NCBI GenBank assembly: GCA_934503195.1
Contig: CAKSVM010000007.1
Location: 1 to 64,000, forward strand
Length of the DNA stretch: 64,000 nucleotides
Source of the DNA: an uncultured Eubacteriales bacterium
Lineage (GTDB): Bacteria; Bacillota; Clostridia; Oscillospirales; CAG-272
Reading direction: 5' to 3'
Both the position numbers and the translations under genes were made by a program. Shown here in pieces: positions 50,345 through 58,753 of this stretch (positions are counted from its first letter, which is position 1; each line of letters opens with the position of its first letter). Under the pieces are notes generated by a model. That model searched no databases. It saw nothing but the letters and a program-made list of their open reading frames with translations, and was not told where the DNA came from.

Positions 50345-51595
50345 ATGAACGCGAAGGCTGTCAGACTCCACGGAAAAAACGATCTCAGACTCGATTCATA
50401 CGAGCTTCCGGCTCTGCCGGAGGACGGAATCAGGGCGAAGATAATCTCGGATACCGTCTGTATGTCGACCTACAAGGCCTGCATTCAGGGCGAGGGGCAT
50501 AAGCGCGTGCCGGAAGGGATTTCGGCGTCTCCGGTCGTCGTCGGGCACGAGTTCTGCGGAGTGATCGAAGAAGTCGGCGGAAAGTGGAAGGACAGCTTTG
50601 CTCCGGGCGAAAGATTCGTTCTACAGCCAGCGAGACCCGGAAAATTCGCCGCGCCGGGCTACAGCTTTGAGTTCTGCGGCGGCGATGCGACTGAGATTCT
50701 GATCCCGGACGAGCTTATCTCGGACGGATGCGTCATGAAATACGACGGCGACGCGTATTTCCGCGGTTCGCTCGCCGAGCCGATTAGCTGCCTTGTGGCG
50801 GCTCTCAGGGCGGAGTGGCACATTTCGCCCGACGGACGCTCACATATGAGCGGACTGAAGCCCTCCGGAAACACGGCGGTTCTCGGCGGCGCGGGCGCGA
50901 TGGGAATCGGAATGGTGAAGCTCATCTTGGCGTCGGAAATCCGTCCGAAAACGCTTGTCGTGACCGATATCGACCCCGAAAGACTTTCGCGCGCGGCGAG
51001 AATTCTCCCGCAGTCCGAGGCCGAAAAGCGCGGCGTTAAGCTGGTTTATTTTAATCCGGCGAACTTTTCCGATCCGCTTTCGACGATGAAACGCTTCGCG
51101 GGCGGAGATTTTGACGATGTTTTCGTCTTTTCACCGTCGGAAAAGCTGATTTCGGATGCGCAGCTTCTGCTCGGCTATGACGGGTGCCTGAATTTCTTCG
51201 CCGGGCCGGCCGACAGGGGATTTTCGGCGAAGCTCAATTTCTACGACGTGCATTATTCGTCGCTCCACGTCGTCGGGACGTCGGGCGGGGATTCTCTTGA
51301 CATGGCCGACGCGCTGAGGCTGATTTCTTCGGGAAAGGTCGATCCCGCGCCGATGATCACGCATATCTGCGGTCTTGACGCGCTGATGTCGGTCATACCG
51401 AAGCTTCCGATCCTTGGGATCGGAAAAATTCTCTGTTATCCCGGAATTTCGCTCGGACTTACGGCGATTTCGAATTTTGAAAAGCTTGGTCGGAATAACC
51501 CGATGATGAAGTCGCTTTCGGATCTCACGAAAACCTCCGGCGTCTGGAACAGGGCGGCCGAGGAACTGCTTCTTGAACGCGCGGGGAGGATATGA
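50345..51595 (+). CDS. zinc-type MDR dehydrogenase, L-sorbose-1-phosphate reductase-like
   Basis: A 416-residue medium-chain dehydrogenase. The substrate domain holds GHEFCGVIEEVG (about 66). The nucleotide-binding loop is VLGGAGAMGIGMVKL (about 180). DTVCMSTYKA replaces the common first zinc Cys-x-x-D pattern. The extended length and the FEFCGGDATEILIP stretch recall the SorE/L-sorbose-1-phosphate reductase branch. Substrate probably a polyol or sugar phosphate. SD GGAAAGG precedes the ATG; the next gene starts one base after its stop. Confidence 0.82.
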   Translation: MNAKAVRLHGKNDLRLDSYELPALPEDGIRAKIISDTVCMSTYKACIQGEGHKRVPEGISASPVVVGHEFCGVIEEVGGKWKDSFAPGERFVLQPARPGKFAAPGYSFEFCGGDATEILIPDELISDGCVMKYDGDAYFRGSLAEPISCLVAALRAEWHISPDGRSHMSGLKPSGNTAVLGGAGAMGIGMVKLILASEIRPKTLVVTDIDPERLSRAARILPQSEAEKRGVKLVYFNPANFSDPLSTMKRFAGGDFDDVFVFSPSEKLISDAQLLLGYDGCLNFFAGPADRGFSAKLNFYDVHYSSLHVVGTSGGDSLDMADALRLISSGKVDPAPMITHICGLDALMSVIPKLPILGIGKILCYPGISLGLTAISNFEKLGRNNPMMKSLSDLTKTSGVWNRAAEELLLERAGRI

Positions 51596-51596
51596 A

Positions 51597-52742
51597 ATGC
51601 TTAACGAAAAGGAAAAACTCGCGACAAGGCTCGCTCCGATTCTCAGAATGTCGTCCGACCACGGCGGGAAAAGCTATGTTTTCTATGCCGGCAAAAGCGA
51701 TCTTTATAAGCTCGTCTGCGAAAAGATCGGCAGAAGCGGCGGCGCGCTTGTCACCGAACCGGACGCCGATCTGACGGCGTATTTTGGCGAGTCTGGGGTC
51801 AGGATGGCGTATATAAACGGAGTCGGACTCTTCACGCTCGGAAAAACTCCGGCCGAGGCGAAAAATCTCGCCGCGACCTTTACGGGCGGCGAAGCGCGGC
51901 TTGTTTCCGGAAATCGCTCCGGGCGGATGGCGGGGAAGATTGTCGTTGTCACCGGAGCGGCGCGGGGATTCGGAGAGGCGATCGCCGAAGGGTTCGCGCG
52001 GGAGGGCGCGTATGTCGTAGTCTCAGATCTGAATCCAGACGGCGCGAAGGCGGTTTCCGACGAAATCAACTCGGAATACGGCTTTGTTTCGGCGTCGGTC
52101 GGCACCGACGTCTCGGTTGAATCCGACGTTGAGGAACTCTGCGCGAGAGCTGTTCTGACTTTCGGCGGGATTGACGTTTTCATAAGCTGCGCCGGGATTG
52201 TCAAGGCGGGCGGACTTTCGGAGCTTTCGGGCGAGGATTTTGACCGGATCACCCGCGTGAATTACAACGGGTTCTACTATTGCACGAAATACTCGTCGGC
52301 CGTGATGAGACTGGAAAACTCGGTCTCGCCGGGATATTTCACCGATATAATCGAGATAAACTCGAAATCCGGACTTTTGGGCAGCATGAAGAATTTCGCT
52401 TACGCCGGGAGCAAATTCGGCGGAATCGGACTTGTCGAGAGCTTCGCGCTCGAACTCGCCGCGCAAAGGACAAAGGTCAACGCGGTCTGCCCGGGAAATT
52501 ATCTCGACGGAAAACTCTGGAGTGATCCCGAAAAGGGACTTTTGAAGCAGTATCTTGAGGCCGGAAAGGTTCCGGGAGCGAAGAATATCGGTGATGTGCG
52601 GAAGTATTACGAGTCGAAGGTTCCGCTCGGGCGCGGATGCCGTCCGGAGGATGTTCTGCGCGCGGTATTTTATCTCGTCGAGCAGGAATACGAGACGGGA
52701 CAGGCTCTCCCGGTGACGGGCGGGCAGGAAATGTTGAAATGA
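51597..52742 (+). CDS. SDR dehydrogenase with a 120-residue N-terminal extension
   Basis: A 381-residue protein. The SDR part begins near residue 118 (GKIVVVTGAARGFGEAI), continues with SCAGIVKAGG (about 198) and the catalytic NSKSG ... YAGSKFGG (Ser about 257, Tyr about 271, Lys about 275). The first 115 residues are not SDR; they contain FYAGKSDLYKLV and a Leu/Ala-rich helix pattern resembling nothing I can name. Length agrees with some sorbitol-6-phosphate dehydrogenase-like proteins. SD GGGAGGA precedes the ATG at 51597. Confidence 0.82.
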   Translation: MLNEKEKLATRLAPILRMSSDHGGKSYVFYAGKSDLYKLVCEKIGRSGGALVTEPDADLTAYFGESGVRMAYINGVGLFTLGKTPAEAKNLAATFTGGEARLVSGNRSGRMAGKIVVVTGAARGFGEAIAEGFAREGAYVVVSDLNPDGAKAVSDEINSEYGFVSASVGTDVSVESDVEELCARAVLTFGGIDVFISCAGIVKAGGLSELSGEDFDRITRVNYNGFYYCTKYSSAVMRLENSVSPGYFTDIIEINSKSGLLGSMKNFAYAGSKFGGIGLVESFALELAAQRTKVNAVCPGNYLDGKLWSDPEKGLLKQYLEAGKVPGAKNIGDVRKYYESKVPLGRGCRPEDVLRAVFYLVEQEYETGQALPVTGGQEMLK

Positions 52743-52760
52743 AGTTAAGGGGAAAAGGAT

Positions 52761-53831
52761 TTGAAAATTTCGTCAGTCGATCTTGAAAAACTGAACAGCG
52801 GAACGGCCTGGGAGCGTCTTTCCGGACTCGGGAGGTATATTTCGCTTTGTGAAGGCGTTCAGGCGGGAAAGCTGGCGAACGATCATATCCACACGTTCTA
52901 CTCATTCTCAAAATATTCGCCGACGGCGGCCGCGCTTTTCGCAAAGCTCTGCGGGTTTGCGTCGGCCGGGATCGCCGACCATGACAGCGTATCGGGCGCG
53001 AGAGAATTCATTTCGGCGGGGAAGCTTATCGGAATCCCGACGCTTGTCGGATGCGAATGCCGCGCCATTATGAGAAAAACCGCGCTTTCGGGATACAGAC
53101 TCAACTCACCCGATCAGACCTCGCTCGCCTATGTCGTCATGCATGGCATTCCCGAGAAGAATCTCGATATAGTCGACGAATTCTTCGCGCCAAGGCGCAG
53201 ACTCCGGTTTGAGCGCGACGCGGCGATGTGTGAAAAGCTCTCGAAGCTCACAAAACCGCTCGGCTTCGGAGTCGACTTCGAGGCGGACGTCCTGCCGCTC
53301 TCGCACGCTCACGAGGGTGGTTCGGTGACCGAACGGCATATCGTCTTCGCGCTGGCGAAAAAGCTGCTTCTGACGGTAGATAACGACACTGAGCTTCGCG
53401 GGCTTCTGTCTCGGCTCGGGATTTTTACGGACGAAAAGCTTTATGGTGAAAACGACGCGGAATATCGGCTTCTGAGCCTTCTGAAATCGGGATTTGTCGA
53501 GAAATTCTACATACCGGCAGGCGCGGAGTGCCCGGATGTTTCGGAATTCGTGGAACTCTGTAACGCTGTCGGCGCGGTTCCGGCCTACGCGTATCTCGGC
53601 GACGTGGCGGGAAATTCCGCGTCGGACAAGAAAGCGCAGAGATACGAGGACGGATGCCTTGATATTCTGATGCCCGAGCTGAAGCGGCTCGGATTCGGCG
53701 TGGTGACCTATATGCCCTGCCGCAACACGAAGGCGCAGGTTGAAAGGATAAAGGCTCTCTGCCGCGAGTATGATTTTCTCGCGGTGACCGGCGGCGAGTC
53801 GCCGCTGGCCGGAAAAAAGTGTGGGTTATAA
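52761..53831 (+). CDS. PHP-domain metal-dependent hydrolase
   Basis: A 356-residue PHP protein. Metal ligands: HIHTFYSFS (HxH at about 42-44), IADHDSVSGA (about 73) and GCECRA (about 97), with a later H near AHEG (about 187). Such proteins hydrolyse phosphoesters. It begins at a TTG codon preceded by GGGGAAAAGGA, 18 bp after the SDR, so it belongs to that dehydrogenase operon and may remove phosphate from a sugar phosphate intermediate. No other start fits. Confidence 0.8.
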   Translation: MKISSVDLEKLNSGTAWERLSGLGRYISLCEGVQAGKLANDHIHTFYSFSKYSPTAAALFAKLCGFASAGIADHDSVSGAREFISAGKLIGIPTLVGCECRAIMRKTALSGYRLNSPDQTSLAYVVMHGIPEKNLDIVDEFFAPRRRLRFERDAAMCEKLSKLTKPLGFGVDFEADVLPLSHAHEGGSVTERHIVFALAKKLLLTVDNDTELRGLLSRLGIFTDEKLYGENDAEYRLLSLLKSGFVEKFYIPAGAECPDVSEFVELCNAVGAVPAYAYLGDVAGNSASDKKAQRYEDGCLDILMPELKRLGFGVVTYMPCRNTKAQVERIKALCREYDFLAVTGGESPLAGKKCGL

Positions 53832-53833
53832 AT

Positions 53834-53872
53834 AATCCCGGACAAAACCTTGATCGGCTTTGTCCGGGGATT
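53834..53872. terminator. terminator between convergent genes
   Basis: CCGGACAAA pairs with TTTGTCCGG, extended by AATC/GATT, followed by TTTTCATTTTT on +. On - it also lies just beyond the acyltransferase gene stop. Confidence 0.85.
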
Positions 53873-53873
53873 T

Positions 53874-54920
53874 TCATTTTTCGGATTTTTTTGGCGGCTT
53901 TATTCCGGTCAGGAGTACACAGAGCGCGATGACGAGAACCGCGAAGAGAATCCGCGCCGCGAATACGCCCGAGATCGACGCGATTCCGGCCGCGACGCTG
54001 AGCCTGTCGGCGAAATAGAAGGCGAACGGATGCCAGAGATAGATCTGATACGACGCGCGGTCGAGCGGCTTCACGAGGTTCATCACGCGGCTTTCGGAGA
54101 GTCTCACGCCGAGCGAAAAGAAGAAGATCACGGCCGTGAGAATGTAGAAGGTGTGAACCGTTTCAAGCCACCAGATTCCGGCTCCCTTTGCGGTGTGAAG
54201 ATAGGCGAGCGTTCCGTCAAGGATCGCCGCGAAGGCGAAGATCACTGACGCCGGAATGAAGCTCCGCGCCGCCTCTTTCTTCACGGCTTCGTAGTGCCGC
54301 CCGACCGCAAGTCCGCCGATCCACCAGAAAAGATAGGTTGTGAAGACGCGGTCGGCGTAGACAAAGACGTGTTCACGGTCGAAGAGAATCAGAAAATCCG
54401 CCAGATACAGTCCGAAGATCAGCGACAGAAAATACGCGATGACAAGCGTCACGGCGACTCTCACGCCGTTATCAAGTCGTTTTGCGAGTATTCTCCAGAG
54501 CGGGGCGAGGAGGTAGAACTGAACTATCGTCGTGACAAAATAGAAGTGCGCCTCGAATTTTCCGAGTATGAGCGACGAGATGAATTCTCCCGGGGTGTAG
54601 ACGGCGAGTCCGGAGAGGTAAAAATACAGCGCGTAGACGACCGCCGCGATTATGTAGGGAAGCACGACGCGGAAAAAACGTCCGGCGAGGTATTTCGGAT
54701 ATGAAAACGGCTTTTCGAGTCCGAGCGAGAGCTTGACCCCGGCTAGGAATATGAATCCCGGCACGGCGCAGGACGAGAGCTTCCAGACAGGGAAGATCGC
54801 CGCGTACTGCCACGAGCCTTTGTCGGCGTATGTGACGGCGTTCGACGCGGCGTGGATGAAAATCACAAATATGCAGAGAATCACGTTCATGAGCGAGAGC
54901 TCGTTCTTTCGTTTTGACAT
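53874..54920 (-). CDS. membrane acyltransferase (acyltransferase 3 family)
   Basis: A 348-residue integral membrane protein with about ten hydrophobic segments. The first starts NVILCIFVIFIHAASNAV, where the conserved His of the family sits (about residue 23), followed by FIFLAGVKLS (about 57). Such enzymes O-acylate exported polysaccharides, peptidoglycan or lipids. SD AAGGAG precedes the ATG. It lies 21 bp after the GNAT gene on the same strand and may share its promoter. Confidence 0.85.
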   Translation of the reverse strand: MSKRKNELSLMNVILCIFVIFIHAASNAVTYADKGSWQYAAIFPVWKLSSCAVPGFIFLAGVKLSLGLEKPFSYPKYLAGRFFRVVLPYIIAAVVYALYFYLSGLAVYTPGEFISSLILGKFEAHFYFVTTIVQFYLLAPLWRILAKRLDNGVRVAVTLVIAYFLSLIFGLYLADFLILFDREHVFVYADRVFTTYLFWWIGGLAVGRHYEAVKKEAARSFIPASVIFAFAAILDGTLAYLHTAKGAGIWWLETVHTFYILTAVIFFFSLGVRLSESRVMNLVKPLDRASYQIYLWHPFAFYFADRLSVAAGIASISGVFAARILFAVLVIALCVLLTGIKPPKKSEK

Positions 54921-54941
54921 GCTGGCGTCTCCTTGATTTGA

Positions 54942-55457
54942 TTATAGCTCTTTCGTATATCTTCGGGTTGTTATAGCTTTTCCGTTTACAACGTTCGGTA
55001 ACTTATCCTGTAACACAAATCCGTTGTTCTCCATGACTTTTGCTGAGCCGTGATTGTCATCATCGCAAGTGATTAAAGCTGTGGTGATTCCAATATTTTT
55101 TGCCTTTTCCAACGCCAAGCGAAGCATCAGAGTTCCGTATCCTTTCTTCCATTCGGAAAAACGAATACCATAGCCGATATGACCGCCGTAACGTTTAAGA
55201 TCGTCTGTTAGCCTATGGCGGATGCTTATTTCTCCAATAAAGTAGTTTTGCTCCTCGTCAACCAGCCAGTAGTAATCAGAACCAACTCTGTTTGGCTTCA
55301 AATTCCGTTCATGCCTATAGTTATCGTACTTTTCAAAGATGTTATAAGCTCTGGCATCATCGAAAGCATAGGTGTGTATATCGTTCCGCTCATACTCATC
55401 GTATGCCTCAATGTATGACTGTAAATACTTTTCGCATGGTTCTACAAGAGCAATCAT
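54942..55457 (-). CDS. GNAT N-acetyltransferase, AT-richer than its surroundings
   Basis: A 171-residue GNAT protein. Acetyl-CoA loop region: IRFSEWKKGYGTLMLRLALEKA (about 105), then CDDDNHGSAKVMENNGF (about 140), the family signature end. The ATG at 55457 follows AAGGAG; a longer reading to 55502 is not supported. Base composition and codon use (TTT, AAT, GTT, CAA) differ from the GC-rich neighbours, suggesting recent acquisition. Substrate unknown; RimJ/RimL-type or drug acetyltransferases are possible. Confidence 0.88.
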   Translation of the reverse strand: MIALVEPCEKYLQSYIEAYDEYERNDIHTYAFDDARAYNIFEKYDNYRHERNLKPNRVGSDYYWLVDEEQNYFIGEISIRHRLTDDLKRYGGHIGYGIRFSEWKKGYGTLMLRLALEKAKNIGITTALITCDDDNHGSAKVMENNGFVLQDKLPNVVNGKAITTRRYTKEL

Positions 55458-55539
55458 TGTCTGGTCTCCTTTGCTTGTATTAGTTCTTATGCGTGCGATC
55501 ATAAAACGCAGCTTTTCAATCGGCTATCAGTATACTAAT

Positions 55540-55568
55540 ATGATACACCAAAATCGTCCAGTTGTCAA
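55540..55568 (-). promoter_or_regulatory. promoter of the GNAT gene
   Basis: On the minus strand TTGACA (55563-55568), 17 bp, TATCAT (55540-55545), about 80 bp before the ATG at 55457. Confidence 0.82.
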
Positions 55569-55617
55569 CACATTTGCGCAAATACTTTAAATTCCTGTAA
55601 CTTTAATCGTGAAGTCC

Positions 55618-55646
55618 TTGACAATGATACCCCAAAGAGGTATAAT
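55618..55646 (+). promoter_or_regulatory. promoter of htpG
   Basis: TTGACA (55618-55623), 17 bp, TATAAT (55641-55646): perfect consensus. I see no CIRCE repeat, so htpG here is not obviously under HrcA. Confidence 0.92.
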
Positions 55647-55706
55647 ATACTGTAGGATAGTATCAAGCTGTCCGACATTTCTTTTCATAAAAAAGAGGTA
55701 GTTAAA

Positions 55707-57611
55707 ATGTCTGAAACTGTAAACACTGAAAAGGGCGGAATTTCCGTCGAAATAGAACACATATTCCCGATAATCAAGAAATGGCTCTACTCTGAAAAGG
55801 AGATCTTCTTACGTGAGATCGTCTCGAACGCCTGCGACGCCGTGACAAAGCTGAAGAGACTTTCGTCTCTGGGCGAGGCGAAGGACATCGAGGACAACTT
55901 CAAAATCACCGTTAAGATCGACAAGGCCGCCGGAACGCTCACCGTCTCGGATAACGGAATCGGTATGACCGAGGACGAGGTCAGACGCTACATCTGCCAG
56001 ATCGCGCTCTCGGGCGCGCTTGACTTCATCAAGAAGTACGAGGGCAACGAGGAGGACGCGACGAAGGACGGCATCATCGGCCACTTCGGACTCGGCTTCT
56101 ACTCGTCGTTCATGGTCAGCGACACGGTTGACGTAATCACGCGCTCCTACACCGCCGACGAGGACCACGGCGTGAAGTGGGTCTGCACCGAGGCCGGAGA
56201 CTACGAGATCACAAAGGACTACTTCCGCGCCGAGCGCGGCACCGACGTCGTCATGCACATCATGAAGGACGAGGAGGAATTCCTCGACGAGCATCGCATC
56301 CGCGGAATTCTCGAAAAGTACTGCTCATTCATGCCGGTCGAGATCTACCTCGAAGTCGTCAAGACCGAGGAGGAGAAGAAGGCCGAGGACGAAAAATCCG
56401 ATTCCAAGGCCGAGGACAAGACCGAGCCGAAGCCTATAAACGATATTCACCCGCTCTGGCAGAAGAACCCCTCCGAATGCACCGAGGAGGAGTACGACGC
56501 CTTCTATCACAAAGTTTTCAACGATTTCCGCGAGCCGCTCTTCCACATCCATCTTAACGCGGATTATCCGCTCAATTTCAAGGGAATACTCTACTTCCCG
56601 AAGATCGCTCACGAGTATGACAGCCTTGAGGGACAGGTCAAGCTCTATTACAATCAGGTCTTCGTCGCTGACAACATCAAGGAGGTCATCCCCGAGTATC
56701 TGCTGATGCTCAAGGGCGTTCTTGACTGCCCCGAGCTTCCGCTGAACGTTTCGAGAAGCTATCTCCAGAACAGCGGCTACGTCGCGAAGATCTCGGCGCA
56801 TATCGTCAAGAAGGTCGCCGACAAGATAAATTCGATGTTCAACACCGACCGCGTGGCCTATGAAAAGCTCTGGAACGATCTCAAGACCTTTGTCGAGTAC
56901 GGCTCGCTCCGCGACCGCAAGTTCTACGACAGAGTAAAGGATTCGATCCTCTACCAGAACACCGACGGAAAGTACGTTACTCTGAAGGAATATCTCGAAT
57001 CCGCGAAGGAAAAGCACGAGAATACCGTTTATTACACGGCCGACAAGACCTCTCAGGCGCAGTACATCGCTATGTTCGCGGCTGAGGGAATCGAGGTCGT
57101 CGTGCTTGACAAGCTGATCGACACGCAGTTCATCAACGTCATCGAGCAGGAGAACGACGGCGTGAAGTTTGTCCGCATCGACGCTGACGTCGCCTCCGCG
57201 CTCAAAGCCGACGGAAAGGCCGAGGAAAACGCAAAGCTTGCCGATCTCTTCAAGAAGGTCAGTGGAAACAAGGATCTCAAGGTAAGCTTTGAGCTCCTCA
57301 AGAACGCTAAGGTTCCGGCTATACTCAACATCTCCGAGGAGTCGCGCCGTATGGACGACATGATGAAGATGTACAGAATGTCCGGAAACGACATGGGCGG
57401 CATGAGCTTCCCGACTGACGCCACGCTTGTCGTCAACGCGTCCAGCCCGCTCATCACGAGACTTTCCTCCGAGGTCGAGTCCGACGAGGGCAAGGCGGAG
57501 AAGATCGCAAAGCAGATCTACACGCTCGCGCTGCTCTCTCAGCGTCAGCTGACCGCCGACGAGCTTCAGGCCTTCCTGACCGACAGCTTCGATATGCTCG
57601 AACAGCTCTGA
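55707..57611 (+). CDS. htpG: chaperone HtpG (Hsp90)
   Basis: A 634-residue Hsp90. ATP-binding GHKL motifs: REIVSNACDAVTKL (37-50), DNGIGMT (about 87) and GHFGLGFYSSF (about 128). The charged linker near 225-245 is Lys/Glu/Asp rich (EEEKKAEDEKSDSKAEDKT). The middle domain has FPKIAHEYDS and the catalytic-loop Arg in NVSRSYLQ (about 350). C-terminal dimerisation part present. SD AGAGGT precedes the ATG. Its own promoter lies upstream; aroC follows after 24 bp. Confidence 0.97.
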   Translation: MSETVNTEKGGISVEIEHIFPIIKKWLYSEKEIFLREIVSNACDAVTKLKRLSSLGEAKDIEDNFKITVKIDKAAGTLTVSDNGIGMTEDEVRRYICQIALSGALDFIKKYEGNEEDATKDGIIGHFGLGFYSSFMVSDTVDVITRSYTADEDHGVKWVCTEAGDYEITKDYFRAERGTDVVMHIMKDEEEFLDEHRIRGILEKYCSFMPVEIYLEVVKTEEEKKAEDEKSDSKAEDKTEPKPINDIHPLWQKNPSECTEEEYDAFYHKVFNDFREPLFHIHLNADYPLNFKGILYFPKIAHEYDSLEGQVKLYYNQVFVADNIKEVIPEYLLMLKGVLDCPELPLNVSRSYLQNSGYVAKISAHIVKKVADKINSMFNTDRVAYEKLWNDLKTFVEYGSLRDRKFYDRVKDSILYQNTDGKYVTLKEYLESAKEKHENTVYYTADKTSQAQYIAMFAAEGIEVVVLDKLIDTQFINVIEQENDGVKFVRIDADVASALKADGKAEENAKLADLFKKVSGNKDLKVSFELLKNAKVPAILNISEESRRMDDMMKMYRMSGNDMGGMSFPTDATLVVNASSPLITRLSSEVESDEGKAEKIAKQIYTLALLSQRQLTADELQAFLTDSFDMLEQL

Positions 57612-57635
57612 AAATAACCAAATGAGGTGAAACGA

Positions 57636-58724
57636 ATGCCGTCTGTATATAACGGACGAAAACTGACTCTCTCGGTCTTCGGGGAGTCGCACGGCGAGGC
57701 GATCGGCGTCGTAATCGACGGATTCCCGGCCGGGATGAGGATAGACAACGACGCGCTCATGACGCTGATGAAACGCCGCGCGCCAGGCGGCGCGCTCGCT
57801 ACCGCGAGAAAAGAGCCGGATATTCCGAGGATTTTAAGCGGCGTTTCGGACGGATACACAAACGGCTTTCCGATCTGCGCGGTTATCGAGAACACGAATC
57901 AGAGAAGCTCGGATTACGGCAAGGTGACGCTTCCGCGCCCGAATCACGCCGATTATCCCGCGCTCTTAAAGTACGGCGAACATACCGAGCTTCACGGCGG
58001 CGGACACTTTTCGGGGCGGCTCACCGCTCCGCTGACTTTCGCCGGCGGACTCTGCGCGCAGTATCTGAAGCTTCACGGTGTCACGATCGGCGCGCACATA
58101 AAGCGGATTCTCAATGTTTCGGACAGTCAGTTCCCGAACGACATTTCGCCGCGCGAGCTTGAGGGGCTGAGGAAAAAGGAAATCCCGACGCTCGACCCGA
58201 TGGCGTCCGAGGCCTTCACGACGATAATAAACTCCGCAAAGATGCGCGGAGATTCGGTCGGCGCGGTCATCGAGTGCGCGGCGGTCGGACTTCCGGCCGC
58301 ACTCGGCGAGCATATGTTCGGAAGCGTCGAGTCTGTTATTTCGGAGCTGTGCTTCGCGATTCCCGGAGTCAAGGGAATCGAGTTCGGCGCGGGCTTTGAT
58401 TTCGCGAAGCTCTACGGCTCGCAGGCCAACGACGCGTATTTCTACAAGAACGGAAAGGTCATGACGGAGACCAACAACTGCGGCGGAATCGTCGGGGGAA
58501 TGACGACCGGAATGTCGCTCGTCTTCTCGGTCGCGATGAAGCCGACGCCGTCGATCTTCATGGAACAGGACACGGTCGACCTCGAAAAGCAGGAGAACGC
58601 GAAGCTATCGATCAAGGGACGCCACGATCCCTGCATCGCGCTGCGCGCGGTTCCGGTCGTCGAATCGGTTGCCGCGGCGGCTCTCGCCGATCTTATGCTC
58701 GAATCCGAGCCTCGCAAGCTCTGA
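57636..58724 (+). CDS. aroC: chorismate synthase (variant active-site motif)
   Basis: A 362-residue enzyme making chorismate from EPSP with reduced FMN. FGESHGEAIGVVIDGFPAG near the start is the first signature. RPNHADYPALLKYG and GGGHFSGRLTAPL (about 105-125) replace the usual RPGHAD and GGGRSSARET, a variant I recall from other Clostridia. GGMTTGMSLVFSVAMKPTPS (about 288) is normal. ATG at 57636 has GAGGTG upstream; GTG at 57627 overlaps that SD. No other shikimate gene is adjacent except the next gene's prephenate dehydratase-like domain. Confidence 0.9.
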   Translation: MPSVYNGRKLTLSVFGESHGEAIGVVIDGFPAGMRIDNDALMTLMKRRAPGGALATARKEPDIPRILSGVSDGYTNGFPICAVIENTNQRSSDYGKVTLPRPNHADYPALLKYGEHTELHGGGHFSGRLTAPLTFAGGLCAQYLKLHGVTIGAHIKRILNVSDSQFPNDISPRELEGLRKKEIPTLDPMASEAFTTIINSAKMRGDSVGAVIECAAVGLPAALGEHMFGSVESVISELCFAIPGVKGIEFGAGFDFAKLYGSQANDAYFYKNGKVMTETNNCGGIVGGMTTGMSLVFSVAMKPTPSIFMEQDTVDLEKQENAKLSIKGRHDPCIALRAVPVVESVAAAALADLMLESEPRKL

Positions 58725-58753
58725 AAAAGGGACGACAGAAGGGAGAAATTCTT

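Noticed and set aside
53850..54248. Plus-strand frame over the acyltransferase gene
   Set aside because: Charged, repetitive antisense frame over a clear membrane protein gene.
56325..57692. 455-codon frame opposite htpG
   Set aside because: Antisense shadow; no motif, no SD.
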